Shown: positions 15,814 through 25,207, counted from the first letter of the stretch. The stretch: DNA of 64,000 bases from Flavobacterium ovatum (GCF_040703125.1 NZ_CP160035.1:4185486-4249485), one strand, 5' to 3'. Notes: generated by a model not told the origin, from the sequence alone. Program-made: numbers and translations.

Positions 15814-16959
15814 TTAAAAATTAAATAATTTATCAAAATTATCATAAACTGAACTAACGTTATGGTGTGCGTCAAAATATATTTTAGCCTCAGTTGATAC
15901 TTTTTGATAATACTGTGAATCACTTAATAATAATTCAATTTGTTTAGCAAAATGAGTTTCATCGTCAGTTACTAAACACCCATTATTTGACTTATTAAGT
16001 AATCCATCTACCCCTCTTGTATTACAAATCACGGGAAGTCCAAATGATAATGCCTCAATAACTTTAATCTTCAATCCTGTTCCGGACAGCATTGGACATA
16101 AACCAACGCGACTATGACAATAGACTTCATCTAAATTATCAATAAAACTAATTTTAGTAACATTTTCCTTGTCAGGAGCAAAGTTTGTAATTTTACCTAC
16201 AACAAGAATTGTAATATTTTTATCTAAAAGAGGGTAAACTTTTTCAAAAAACCATCTACACGATTTAACATTATGTCCATTGTCACTCGCTACGTAAATC
16301 AAATCATAAGTTTTATGCTCCGATAATTCTTTTTTATCTACTGAGTGAGTAATCATGTGAACGGGTTTTCCTAAAAATTGTTCGAAAATATATTTTTCTT
16401 CATTTGAAATTACAATTATTTTATCGTATTGATTTGCTAATTGCATTTCTGTTTCGAAATATTCCCCAATTTCGAAAAAACTAAGTTTTTTAAAATGAGC
16501 AAAATGAGCAGTTAAAAAATCGTGCGTATCTACTATTTTCACAGTATTTACTAGATTAGGATTATCATTTATAATTTCCGTCCATAACAAGTAGGAAACA
16601 ACAACATAGTCATACTGATTCTGCTCTAAAATTTGATTAAATTGTTTTTTATAACCAGACTTAGTCCTATCAAAATCCTTAACCTTTATTATATTTTTTT
16701 TAGGTAAAAAGTAATCAAAATATTTTCTAAATCTATTTTTCTTTCTTTTTTCCTCGTATAGTAAAAACCCTTTCCTAATAAGTCGCTGAGATTTCATTTT
16801 TTCAATATCATCATCCAAAAAGCATTCAGAAGCTATACCTACAAAATCAACAACAAACGATCTGCTTTTAAAATAATTCAACAATGCCATTGCACGTGCA
16901 TTATTACCTTGAGTTTTTAATAAAGGGTTTTCAGGGTAAAAAAAAAGTAAATTTAGCAT
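15814..16959 (-). CDS. Glycosyltransferase family 4
   Basis: A 381-residue GT-B glycosyltransferase. The N-terminal Rossmann half begins LNLLFFYPENPLLKTQGNNARAM... with the glycine loop typical of acceptor-domain GT4. The C-terminal half contains DLIYVASDNGHNVKSCRWF, where the donor fold begins, and GLCPMLSGTGLKIKVIEALSFG, which carries the GT4 ExFG-like pocket (EALSFG). The ATG at 16959 is preceded on the coding strand by an uninterrupted (AC)7 tract only 11 bases upstream, so expression could vary by slippage (see findings). The sugar is unknown. Confidence 0.85.
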   Translation of the reverse strand: MLNLLFFYPENPLLKTQGNNARAMALLNYFKSRSFVVDFVGIASECFLDDDIEKMKSQRLIRKGFLLYEEKRKKNRFRKYFDYFLPKKNIIKVKDFDRTKSGYKKQFNQILEQNQYDYVVVSYLLWTEIINDNPNLVNTVKIVDTHDFLTAHFAHFKKLSFFEIGEYFETEMQLANQYDKIIVISNEEKYIFEQFLGKPVHMITHSVDKKELSEHKTYDLIYVASDNGHNVKSCRWFFEKVYPLLDKNITILVVGKITNFAPDKENVTKISFIDNLDEVYCHSRVGLCPMLSGTGLKIKVIEALSFGLPVICNTRGVDGLLNKSNNGCLVTDDETHFAKQIELLLSDSQYYQKVSTEAKIYFDAHHNVSSVYDNFDKLFNF

Positions 16960-16970
16960 AATAATTTTTT

Positions 16971-16984
16971 GTGTGTGTGTGTGT
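16971..16984. repeat. (GT)7/(AC)7 dinucleotide tract
   Basis: A perfect 14-base alternating GT run on the plus strand. On the coding strand of the downstream GT4 gene it reads (AC)7 and lies 12-25 bases before the ATG, in the place where the ribosome-binding region and the start of the transcript would be. A -7-like TATATTTA precedes it. Confidence 0.9.
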
Positions 16985-17362
16985 AAATATAATAAAGCAA
17001 ATGACGCATTCTAAATTTAAAACATTTGAAATTGTTACCAAAAAAATTTTAGCTATTTCAGCATCAACATATTTTGTGCAAACTTAATTAATTATTAACA
17101 AGGTTTTATCTTGACTTTTTGTTTTTATTTACTAAAATTAAATTTGATACAACTTGAAAAATTAAACCAAAAAAGGTTTTTCTCTTAGAACTGTCATTTA
17201 TATTTTAAATAGAGTATATTTCGCCTTGTAGTTATCCTAAAATAAAAATTAACATCTATTTCTATGCTTCTATTGTGTTTTAGTCTTAAAATAATTATTT
17301 ATCAATGCTTTAATTAAAAGGGCTTCGTGCATAAGTACTTTATTCCAATTAAAAAAAACAGG
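16985..17362. other. A+T-rich intergenic region upstream of GT4 gene
   Basis: About 380 bp with no open frame of note, no repeat copy and no strong hairpin. It probably holds the promoter of the 15814-16959 gene (TATATTTA at 16985-16992, one mismatch to the -7 consensus, minus strand) and the 3' flank of the next GT2 gene, which ends at 17363. Confidence 0.4.
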
Positions 17363-18232
17363 TTAAGACCAGTCATTTTCTTTTTGTTTGGGAAGAACAA
17401 ATAGAAATATAGAAGTCCAATATTTTAATATTTTCCACAAAAATCTACTGTCTTTTATTTTAATTACTTTCTGCATTCTTCGATCAAAGGTTCTATTAAC
17501 ATCACACGTAAAATCATCATAAAATAAAGGGAAATGCTTTTTTAAAAAAACCTTACGCTCTAAAAGTCCAGGAGGAATATTTTCAGGAACTGAAGAAATT
17601 CCAGAATAATCATAATAACAAATTATCTTTTCTAAATGTTGATAAGATTCGTTTTTTTTACATAATACATAAACAAAAAATCCCCAATCGGAAACAATTT
17701 TGTATTCAAGACTATAAAAAAAGTGTTTGAAAAACAAGTCCCGTTTGATAAAACTTGCTTGATGACAAAGACCGTCAGTTAGAAAATGAGTGAATGTCAA
17801 AGTTGATGGCATTTTAATTAGTTTATCATCCCACTCATCACAGAAAAACATTGCATCGCCATACAAAACACCTACATTATTACTAAAATTACTCTTAATT
17901 TCTTCTAGAATTGTATTGGTATAAAAAAAGTCTCCACTATTCATAAAATTGAGATACTTCCCTTTTGCAATCTGAATTGCTTTATTCATGGCATCGTAAA
18001 TCCCTTTATCTTTTTCCGAAACCCAGTAATTAATGTATTTATCATATTTATTGAGCGTTGATAGACTGTCGTCTGTGCTCCCTCCATCGATTATAATAAA
18101 TTCAAAATCGGTCCAAGTTTGATTAATAATGCTTTCAATAGTTTTTATTAATCCTTCATTATTATTATAGTTAATAGTAATAATAGTAAGCTTAACAGCA
18201 TTTTTATCTGATTCCAAAACATCTTTAGTCAT
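17363..18232 (-). CDS. Glycosyltransferase family 2 (WcaA/WcaE-like)
   Basis: A 289-residue GT-A enzyme and paralogue of the 14916-15728 protein. LTIITINYNNNEGLIKTIES begins the fold, FIIIDGGSTDDSLSTL is the donor loop, NFMNSGDFFYTN the SGD metal motif and GLCHQASFIKRDLFF the HQ block. An N-terminal extension of about 14 residues (MTKDVLESDKNAVK) precedes the first strand. Its start overlaps the end of the GT4 gene 18225-19361 by 8 bases, so the two are translationally coupled and probably work in sequence on the same glycan. The sugar is unknown. Confidence 0.88.
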   Translation of the reverse strand: MTKDVLESDKNAVKLTIITINYNNNEGLIKTIESIINQTWTDFEFIIIDGGSTDDSLSTLNKYDKYINYWVSEKDKGIYDAMNKAIQIAKGKYLNFMNSGDFFYTNTILEEIKSNFSNNVGVLYGDAMFFCDEWDDKLIKMPSTLTFTHFLTDGLCHQASFIKRDLFFKHFFYSLEYKIVSDWGFFVYVLCKKNESYQHLEKIICYYDYSGISSVPENIPPGLLERKVFLKKHFPLFYDDFTCDVNRTFDRRMQKVIKIKDSRFLWKILKYWTSIFLFVLPKQKENDWS

Positions 18233-19361
18233 TTTTTATAGCTTTATTATATAATTCCAAACATTGTGAAGCTGCTTTTTCCCACGTAAATAGTTTTACG
18301 CGTTCCAAGCCTTTTAAAATATATTCATTTCTAAAATTTGAATCCTTTAGAACTAAAGCTATCTTTTCTTTTAAATCTTCTTTGCTAGATAGATCAAAAT
18401 AAATTCCTGCTTCACCTGCAACTTCAGGTAAAGAACTAACATTGGATAAAACTATTGGGCAACCACAAGCCATCGATTCTAAAACAGGAATGCCAAAACC
18501 TTCATACATTGATGGAAAAACAAAACACTTGGCATTTTTATAAAACAAACCCAGTTGTTCTTCTTCAAAATATCGTTGCTCTACTTGTTCCTGAAGTCCT
18601 AACTTTTTTATAAATTCAACCTCTTCTTCATTAAACTTACCTCCACCTGCACAAATGATTTTCAATGTAGAATCCTCTTTTAATAAATCTAAGATTGACT
18701 CCACCAAAAAATAAAAATTTTTGTAATAATCTCTTGAGCCAACAAATAAAACATAATTACTTGGCAAGATTACTTTTAAATTTTCATTAACTTTAATAGA
18801 GCTACCATGATAAATAACTTCAATTTTTGATGCGTCTATTTCTGGATATATCGCTAAAATATCTTTTTTAGTATTATTCGATACTGCAATAATTTTAGTA
18901 GCTTTTTCTAATAGTAATTTTTTATTTATAACAACATTCAAAGGCTCGCCAATAAAATACTGAGGAAACAATTCGTGAATCATATCATAAACCGTCAAAA
19001 CAAAAGGAGTATCACCTATATACTCTAAAAAGTAGGGATTATAATAGGTTGGAATAAATAAGTCAAAATTGGAATTCTCTAAAGGATTCTTCAACTTTTT
19101 TTGTTCAATTTTTCTTTTTAACGAACGGGTACTAATCCCAATCGAATTCATAGATTTTAATAAAAAAGAAACTAGCCTTTCCTTATTTTCTATTTCTAAT
19201 AAGCCACTATCAATTACATAAGCATTTTTGGATTCGTGGATAGGTAGCGTTATAGATAGTTCATTATTTTTCTTAAGCTGACTAAAGACTTCCGTATAAT
19301 ACCTCGTGATTCCCCCGTAAGTTTGCATATTGAAAGCTTGAGAGTCCAGAATAATTTTCAT
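18225..19361 (-). CDS. Glycosyltransferase family 4 (mannosyltransferase-like)
   Basis: A 378-residue GT-B enzyme. The N-terminus KIILDSQAFNMQTYGGITRYY has the glycine-rich loop of family 4 (GGITRY). The C-terminal donor domain starts with NYVLFVGSRDYYKNFYFLVES and includes VFPSMYEGFGIPVLESMACG, the EGFG..vLEsMA signature that holds the nucleotide-sugar. These features place it with WbaZ/RfaB-type O-antigen mannosyl- or galactosyltransferases. It overlaps the next GT2 gene by 8 bases and lies 27 bp after the MsbA-type exporter gene, so all three are probably one transcript. The donor is not readable with confidence. Confidence 0.9.
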   Translation of the reverse strand: MKIILDSQAFNMQTYGGITRYYTEVFSQLKKNNELSITLPIHESKNAYVIDSGLLEIENKERLVSFLLKSMNSIGISTRSLKRKIEQKKLKNPLENSNFDLFIPTYYNPYFLEYIGDTPFVLTVYDMIHELFPQYFIGEPLNVVINKKLLLEKATKIIAVSNNTKKDILAIYPEIDASKIEVIYHGSSIKVNENLKVILPSNYVLFVGSRDYYKNFYFLVESILDLLKEDSTLKIICAGGGKFNEEEVEFIKKLGLQEQVEQRYFEEEQLGLFYKNAKCFVFPSMYEGFGIPVLESMACGCPIVLSNVSSLPEVAGEAGIYFDLSSKEDLKEKIALVLKDSNFRNEYILKGLERVKLFTWEKAASQCLELYNKAIKND

Positions 19362-19388
19362 GTGTAAAATAATTTTGCAGTAATAAAT

Positions 19389-21221
19389 CTAATTCACCTC
19401 TAAGGATTGCAAACTCACTAAATTAGCGTAATTGCCATTCATCCTCAATAACTGTTCATGAGTACCTTGCTCGACAATTCTACCTTTACTCATTACAATA
19501 ATCAAATCGGCACTTTGCACAGTAGACAAACGGTGTGCAATAACAATAGATGTTCTATTTTCCATCATATTCTCCAGACCAACTTGTACTAACTTTTCAG
19601 ATTCAGTATCCAATGCCGAAGTTGCTTCATCTAAAATCATAATGGGTGGGTTTTTCATTACCGCTCTAGCAATGGCCACACGCTGGCGCTGTCCACCAGA
19701 TAACATACCACCTCCATCTCCTACTGGACTATTGTATTGATCTGGAAATTCAGATATAAAATTATGTGCATTGGCGACTTTTGCCGCGCTGATAATAGCA
19801 TCTAATTTAGGATCATCAATACTTAACGAAATATTATTAGCAATAGTGTCATTAAATAATATCGAATCCTGAGCAACGATTCCCATTTGTTTTCTCAAAG
19901 AATTTGCTGTCACATCTTTTACATTGACACCATCAAAAGTGATGCTTCCCTCGGTTACATCATACAAACGAGTCACTAAGTTTGCCAAAGTAGATTTACC
20001 ACTACCTGATTCACCCACTAATGCCACTCTTTTTCCTTTTGGAACTGTTAGATTAAAATCTCTCAAAACATATTCAGAATCATATTTAAATGAGACATTG
20101 GTAAATTTAATTTCAGAATTAAATTCTGTTATTACTTTAGCACCTGGATTATCTTGTAATGGGTTAGTAGCATCCAAAATGAAAGCAACTCGCTCATAAG
20201 CTGCATTTCCTCCCATCAAAGCTTGATTTGCTTTGGTAATTGACTTGGCTGGAGTCAAAATTTGGTACGCTAATCCCATGTAAGCAATAAAAGCACTACC
20301 ACTCATAGAATGATCGATTAATACTAAGGACCCTCCATAAACTAATAAAATAGAAATAACAAAAATCCCTAGAAATTCACTCATAGGACCTGCCAAACTC
20401 ATACGAGCTCCCATTTTATTATTCAAATTATTAATGACTTCGGTAGAGTTATAGTAGCGTTTTTTGAAAAAATTCTCCGAAGTAAAGTTTTTAATCACTT
20501 TAATACCTCCTAAAGTTTCTTCAATATCTGATAGTAAATGACCTTCAAGTGAAAAAATATCACCAGATTGGCTTTTTACAGATTTGCTTAATTTGGATAT
20601 TAAAAACCCCGAAATAGGCAAGAATAGAAAAACAAATATGGTGAGTTTCCAACTTATAAAAAGCATTGATGCTAGAGTAAATACGATTGTCAATGGCTCA
20701 CTCACCATCATTAAAACGCTCATAAAAGAAGCTTTAATGGTATTAATATCAGCTGTCATTCTGGATATCAAATCTCCCTTTCTTTCATTTGAGAAAAAAG
20801 AAACGGGTAAACTAATTACTTTTTGATAAACATCATTTCTTAAATCTTTCAAAATTCCGTTGTTCAAATAAGTCATGTAAACAATCGAAATAAAATTGAA
20901 CAGGTTTTTTAATAAAAAAGTGGTCAATACAAAAACTACCATCCAAACTAAAGTACTCAAAGCCCCTTTAGTTTCCGTATTATGAGTAATAAAATAGTTC
21001 AATGACTCTTCCAAATAACGTTTATCAATACTTTTAAACCCCTCATAAACTGGCTTAATCTTTACTTTTTCACCATCAGAAAACAATACCTTCATCAACG
21101 GAAAAAGGGAAAGCATTGAAACAGCAGAAAATAACGCATATAAAACATTAAAAATGATACTAATAATAAAGTTTCTTTTGTGAGGTATTATGTATTTAAA
21201 AAAGCGTCTGAAGTTTTTCAT
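19389..21221 (-). CDS. ABC transporter, fused permease/ATPase (MsbA-like)
   Basis: A 610-residue half-size exporter: six transmembrane helices in about residues 15-320 and a nucleotide-binding domain in about 350-605. GESGSGKST is Walker A (about residue 403), LSGGQRQR the ABC signature, IMILDEATSALD Walker B, and IVIAHRLSTV the H-loop. This is the MsbA/LipA-flippase type, which moves lipid A-core or lipid-linked glycan across the inner membrane. Its place at the head of a run of glycosyltransferase genes supports a glycolipid substrate. It has its own -7 element (21277-21284). Multidrug export is the alternative. Confidence 0.9.
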   Translation of the reverse strand: MKNFRRFFKYIIPHKRNFIISIIFNVLYALFSAVSMLSLFPLMKVLFSDGEKVKIKPVYEGFKSIDKRYLEESLNYFITHNTETKGALSTLVWMVVFVLTTFLLKNLFNFISIVYMTYLNNGILKDLRNDVYQKVISLPVSFFSNERKGDLISRMTADINTIKASFMSVLMMVSEPLTIVFTLASMLFISWKLTIFVFLFLPISGFLISKLSKSVKSQSGDIFSLEGHLLSDIEETLGGIKVIKNFTSENFFKKRYYNSTEVINNLNNKMGARMSLAGPMSEFLGIFVISILLVYGGSLVLIDHSMSGSAFIAYMGLAYQILTPAKSITKANQALMGGNAAYERVAFILDATNPLQDNPGAKVITEFNSEIKFTNVSFKYDSEYVLRDFNLTVPKGKRVALVGESGSGKSTLANLVTRLYDVTEGSITFDGVNVKDVTANSLRKQMGIVAQDSILFNDTIANNISLSIDDPKLDAIISAAKVANAHNFISEFPDQYNSPVGDGGGMLSGGQRQRVAIARAVMKNPPIMILDEATSALDTESEKLVQVGLENMMENRTSIVIAHRLSTVQSADLIIVMSKGRIVEQGTHEQLLRMNGNYANLVSLQSLEVN

Positions 21222-21276
21222 CGAATGTCATTAAATTGAACACTTACCTATACGTTTAGGTTAAGATTTCTTTTTG

Positions 21277-21284
21277 CAAAGATA
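21277..21284 (-). promoter_or_regulatory. -7 element of the MsbA-like gene
   Basis: TATCTTTG on the minus strand, an exact TAnnTTTG match, 55 bp before the ATG at 21221. The rest of the 328-bp divergent gap (21222-21549) shows no other clear signal. Confidence 0.5.
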
Positions 21285-21549
21285 AAATTAAATTACTTTT
21301 AAAACTAAATAAAATAAAATCCTTGTTAATAGTATGTGAATAAACTCCGGGGATTTAAAAATGAAACTTCATCGATTATAAAACAATATTTTTTTTACGC
21401 TAAAACCTTCGCTTTTCTATAGAAAAACAAGATTAAACAGACAAATAATGCTTCGTTATTGAAATAAGTTTTGAAAGGAAACAAATCTATTTTTTTTGTT
21501 TTAGGCTTTTTAAATTTTTAATGTATTTTTACTGAAAATTTTCAGTTAC

Positions 21550-22344
21550 ATGCCTTATCCTAAATGCACTTTAGTTACTCCTACATACAATTGGCCAGAA
21601 GCCTTAGAGTTATTGCTATTGAGTTTATTAAACCAAACCATATTGCCAAATGAAGTAATTATTGCTGATGATGGGTCAAATGAGGATACAAAAAAATTAA
21701 TCGAAAAATTTCAAGCTAATTTTCCTATTCCATTACTGCATGTTTGGCATGAAGATAACAAAAACCGAAAGCCAAAAATAATGAATAAAGCCATCGCAAT
21801 GGCAAATTATGATTATATAATAGAAGTGGATGGAGATATTATCATGAATAAAAACTTCATCAAAGACCATCTTACTTTTGCTGAAAAAAACCATTATCTA
21901 TTTGGTTCTCGCGTAAATATTCAAGAAAGCATATTATCAAAAGTTCTTTCAGAAAAAATCATTCACTTTAATTTGTTTTCAAAAGGAATAAAAAAGAGAG
22001 GCAGAACGATTCGGATTCCTTATTTAATGAAATTTTCAAAAAATATTGATCAGCGTTCTAAAAAATTAAGAGGTTGTAACATGTCTTTTTGGAGAGAGGA
22101 TTTCATTAAAATAAATGGATTTAATGAAAATTTAGTAGGTTGGGGTATAGATGATTCAGAAATGATTCAAAGATTACACAATATCAATATCAAAGGGTTA
22201 CGATTAAAATATTCAGCAATTGTATACCATATTTTCCACAAAGAACAATCTAAAAACAACGTTGAAATCAATAACGAAATTGAGAGAGTTACCACTGAAA
22301 AGAAACTTACCTATATAGAAAAAGGAATCAACCAATACTTATGA
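21550..22344 (+). CDS. Glycosyltransferase family 2 (chondroitin-synthase-like)
   Basis: A 264-residue GT-A enzyme and paralogue of the 10482-11303 protein. CTLVTPTYNWPEALELLLLS is the first strand, VIIADDGSNEDTKKLIE the donor loop and IIEVDGDIIMN the DxD. RGCNMSFWREDFIKINGFNE and GWGIDDSEMIQRL form the acceptor-side Glyco_transf_7C-like block. It overlaps the next gene by 4 bases (ATGA), so the two are translationally coupled. It is divergent from the ABC exporter, which suggests co-regulation of glycan assembly and export. Confidence 0.88.
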   Translation: MPYPKCTLVTPTYNWPEALELLLLSLLNQTILPNEVIIADDGSNEDTKKLIEKFQANFPIPLLHVWHEDNKNRKPKIMNKAIAMANYDYIIEVDGDIIMNKNFIKDHLTFAEKNHYLFGSRVNIQESILSKVLSEKIIHFNLFSKGIKKRGRTIRIPYLMKFSKNIDQRSKKLRGCNMSFWREDFIKINGFNENLVGWGIDDSEMIQRLHNINIKGLRLKYSAIVYHIFHKEQSKNNVEINNEIERVTTEKKLTYIEKGINQYL

Positions 22345-23267
22345 TATTTGATATAGCCGTAGTTCTGATCAACTACAATTCAAGTGAGCACAGCATAAAT
22401 TGCATTCGTTCTATTATTCAAAACACTTCAAATAAACTTTCATATCAAATCATCATAACCGATAATTGTTCTGAAAAAGAAGATTACCTTCAACTAAAGA
22501 CTTTTTGTGATAACTTAGATTTCCCTAACTTAAAACTCCTAAGAAGCTCGATAAACACTGGCTTTGGCGGAGGAAATATGTTTGGACTTCCGTTTGTAAA
22601 CGCTACATTTATTGCTTTTATAAACAATGATACTTTACTTAAAAACGATTGCCTATCTATTTTAAAAAATACTTTACACAATAATCCATCCATAGGAATT
22701 GCAGGTGCTCAAGCTTATAATCAAAAGGGAGAATTTATGATTTCATTAGATCATTTTGCTTCTCCAACTAGAGAAATCTTGGGGCGAAATTTTTTAGAAC
22801 GCGTTAATTCAAAAAAATATCCTAAACGAAAACAATTATATACTCAACCGACACAAGTAAACTTTATTCCTGGAAGTTTTATGTTTGTAAGAGCCACTGA
22901 TTTTTATGAAGTTGGAGGCTTTGACACTACCATATTTCTCTATTATGAAGAAACAGATTTATGTCTTCGACTAGCCAAAAAACACAAATTTGCCTATTTG
23001 GTTCCCCAAGCTGAATTTATACATTTTCACGGAGCCAGTACACCTTCAAGTATTTATATCAAAACAGAACTTAAGATCTCTTTACTTTATATTATTCGTA
23101 AACATTATGGTTATTTGAGTTACCTATTAGTTTTGAACTATTTAAGAATAAACTATTCTTTTAGCACATTATTTAAACCCAAATATTGGTATTTACTTAA
23201 AATATTGATTGCGGGAGCCCCTATATCTAGTTCTATCAAGACAAAGCAACAGATAGAAGTATTATAA
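22341..23267 (+). CDS. Glycosyltransferase family 2 (rhamnosyltransferase/WbbL-like)
   Basis: A 308-residue GT-A enzyme. DIAVVLINYNSSEHSINCI is the fold start, and KLLRSSINTGFGGGNMFGL is the conserved N-x-GFggGnN loop of WbbL/rhamnosyltransferase-type proteins. AFINNDTLL carries the NDT form of the metal site. FIPGSFMFVRATDFYEVGGFDT and FLYYEETDLCLRL complete the C-terminal catalytic part (the ExDlC motif). This subgroup usually adds rhamnose, GlcNAc or a similar sugar in O-antigen or cell-surface glycan synthesis. Its start overlaps the stop of the upstream GT2 gene (ATGA at 22341-22344), and a hydrophobic C-terminal stretch suggests membrane contact. Confidence 0.9.
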   Translation: MIFDIAVVLINYNSSEHSINCIRSIIQNTSNKLSYQIIITDNCSEKEDYLQLKTFCDNLDFPNLKLLRSSINTGFGGGNMFGLPFVNATFIAFINNDTLLKNDCLSILKNTLHNNPSIGIAGAQAYNQKGEFMISLDHFASPTREILGRNFLERVNSKKYPKRKQLYTQPTQVNFIPGSFMFVRATDFYEVGGFDTTIFLYYEETDLCLRLAKKHKFAYLVPQAEFIHFHGASTPSSIYIKTELKISLLYIIRKHYGYLSYLLVLNYLRINYSFSTLFKPKYWYLLKILIAGAPISSSIKTKQQIEVL

Positions 23268-23311
23268 TTTTGAATATCAAATTATTTACTTAAACAAAAC
23301 ATAAAAAAAGC

Positions 23312-23319
23312 TAGCTTTG
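23312..23319 (+). promoter_or_regulatory. -7 element of the LETM1-related gene
   Basis: TAGCTTTG, an exact TAnnTTTG match, 18 bp before the ATG at 23338. It separates this gene from the glycosyltransferase pair. Confidence 0.5.
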
Positions 23320-23337
23320 TAGCTCGATAAAGAAAAC

Positions 23338-24537
23338 ATGATTAACGCTTCATCTCCAGGTTGGATAGATAAATATTTTTTTAAACACAAAAAATCTAAA
23401 TTCGTTTTAACGAACGATATAGATGCGTTTTATCTAAAAGTAAGAAAGACTGGATTTATATATGGCCATATTGTTTCTTTTGAAACAGAGACGCCAATTG
23501 ACACTAAGGGTTGGGTTCAAAATGAAATTCCAAAAGTTGCGTTACTCAATATTTTACATGCTACTTACAGATTGCATCATCAAGATGAAAACCCCGGGCA
23601 TTTTATAAAAAAAGCATTAGATTTTTATGACGCAATGCATCCACAAGGATTCAACTTGTTTAAAAAGGTACTCCCCAATAGCCCTGATTCTCTTAATTTA
23701 GAAAAAATCATTGACAGTCGAGTTCAAACTAACATTGATATTGTAAGCAAGAATTTTTCTCATATTGTTACCAATGCATTACTTTTTATAGATGTATTAG
23801 CTTTTCGTGAATATCTTACTCGTGGTGAATTGCCTGAAAAATATTTAAAAAAAATTGAAGAGTCGATCGTTAGTGTTATTTCGTTATCCTTAAAAACTAA
23901 AACCAATAAATCTAAATACGATGATTTATTAATCAAACTTTTTGAGGCTTCAGTACGCTACAGTAAGTTCTCAAATAGTAACATCCAAAATATAGAAGAA
24001 CTAAACCTGAACTACTTTAGCTCCGAATTAGAGAAATACTATATTATTGACATGGCAGGAATGTCCTTATGGAGTGATGGAAAATTAGAAAACGAAGAAT
24101 CCTATTTTCTATACAAATTGGCTGAAAAAATTGGAGTCTCAGATGATTTTGTAACCAATAGCATCCAAGAAACGAATGATTTTATTACTCAGTATAAAAA
24201 GGAAATCCCTTTTTTTAATTACTCAAACCCAGTCAAACATTTTTACGATCAAACCACTAAAAATGTGGAAACCTTAATCACAAGAAATAAAAATCGTTTG
24301 TTTAAGGAAATAACAGGAAGCAAGGAATTAATGATTCTTTTAGCAACTTCTACCACAAGAGATTTAGATGAAAAAGAAAAGAAAAAAGTAAAAAAACAGT
24401 TATTAGAGATCTGTAAAACAATACCATCCTTAACTATTTTTTTACTTCCTGGAGGAAGTTTATTACTCCCTATTTTAATAAAATTTATTCCTAAAATGCT
24501 TCCTTCCGCATTTAACGAAAACTTAGATAATGAATAA
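23338..24537 (+). CDS. LETM1-related protein (putative biofilm-associated)
   Basis: A 399-residue protein whose last 50 residues (VKKQLLEICKTIPSLTIFLL then PGGSLLLPILIKFIPKMLPS) closely resemble the core of the LETM1 domain, known from mitochondrial ion-exchange proteins: a hydrophobic helix, the PGG/PGxxLLLP turn and the FPxMLPS end. The first 330 residues are soluble and mostly helical, with no recognised catalytic motif. A segment around residues 240-280 (MAGMSLWSDGKLENEESYFL) resembles a TerB-like helical bundle. LETM1-related proteins occur widely in Flavobacteriia. A biofilm link has been used in naming them, but this sequence does not show a function. Confidence 0.72.
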   Translation: MINASSPGWIDKYFFKHKKSKFVLTNDIDAFYLKVRKTGFIYGHIVSFETETPIDTKGWVQNEIPKVALLNILHATYRLHHQDENPGHFIKKALDFYDAMHPQGFNLFKKVLPNSPDSLNLEKIIDSRVQTNIDIVSKNFSHIVTNALLFIDVLAFREYLTRGELPEKYLKKIEESIVSVISLSLKTKTNKSKYDDLLIKLFEASVRYSKFSNSNIQNIEELNLNYFSSELEKYYIIDMAGMSLWSDGKLENEESYFLYKLAEKIGVSDDFVTNSIQETNDFITQYKKEIPFFNYSNPVKHFYDQTTKNVETLITRNKNRLFKEITGSKELMILLATSTTRDLDEKEKKKVKKQLLEICKTIPSLTIFLLPGGSLLLPILIKFIPKMLPSAFNENLDNE

Positions 24538-24540
24538 AAA

Positions 24541-24564
24541 AAAATCGCCTTAAAAGGCGATTTT
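24541..24564. terminator. Bidirectional terminator, LETM1-related gene / carbonic anhydrase
   Basis: AAAATCGCCTT and AAGGCGATTTT pair perfectly around a 2-base centre, with A and T runs outside. It lies between convergent genes. Confidence 0.85.
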
Positions 24565-24571
24565 TTTAATA

Positions 24572-25207
24572 TTATAGATCTAATTTATAGACTTCACTTA
24601 GCCCTTCATTAGAACTAAAATTTACTTTTAAATCCGTTACATAACCTGAATTCAATCCATAAACCCAACCATGTATCGTTAAATCTTGACCTGTTTTCCA
24701 AGCTCCTTGAACGATTGAAGTCTTGCAAAGGTCAAATACTTGTTCTTTCACATTTATCTCTACAAATGTATTAAAACGAGTCGTTTCATCTTCGATTGAA
24801 TCTAAGTACACATTATGCATTCTATATACATCTTTAATGTGTCTAATCCAGTTATCAATTAACCCTATAGATTGATTCCCCATTGCTGCTTTTATACCAC
24901 CACAACCATAATGACCACAAACTATTACATGTTTTACTTTCAGTACGTTTACAGCATAATCCAAGACACTCAGCATATTCATATCCGAGTGCACGACCAT
25001 ATTGGCAATATTACGATGGACAAATACCTCTCCTGGTTTAGCACCTATAATCTCATTTGCAGGAACCCTACTGTCTGAACATCCTATCCATAATAGTGGC
25101 GGACTTTGTCCTTTGGCTAAATCAGCAAAATAGTTTTCATCTATTAATAATTTAGACTCTACCCATTCCTTATTATTCTCTATTATTTTTTTATAAAAAT
25201 CACTCAT
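24572..25207 (-). CDS. can: Beta-class carbonic anhydrase
   Basis: Interconverts CO2 and bicarbonate with a zinc cofactor in the cytoplasm. All ligands of the beta class are visible: CSDSRV (C43, D45, R47) and GHYGCGG (H99, C102). The length (211 residues) and the helix order are standard. It lies 51 bp downstream of a SulP-family anion transporter gene on the same strand. The pair probably takes up and equilibrates bicarbonate, supplying it to carboxylases, although the SulP substrate itself is inferred. The identification of the enzyme is secure. Confidence 0.96.
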   Translation of the reverse strand: MSDFYKKIIENNKEWVESKLLIDENYFADLAKGQSPPLLWIGCSDSRVPANEIIGAKPGEVFVHRNIANMVVHSDMNMLSVLDYAVNVLKVKHVIVCGHYGCGGIKAAMGNQSIGLIDNWIRHIKDVYRMHNVYLDSIEDETTRFNTFVEINVKEQVFDLCKTSIVQGAWKTGQDLTIHGWVYGLNSGYVTDLKVNFSSNEGLSEVYKLDL

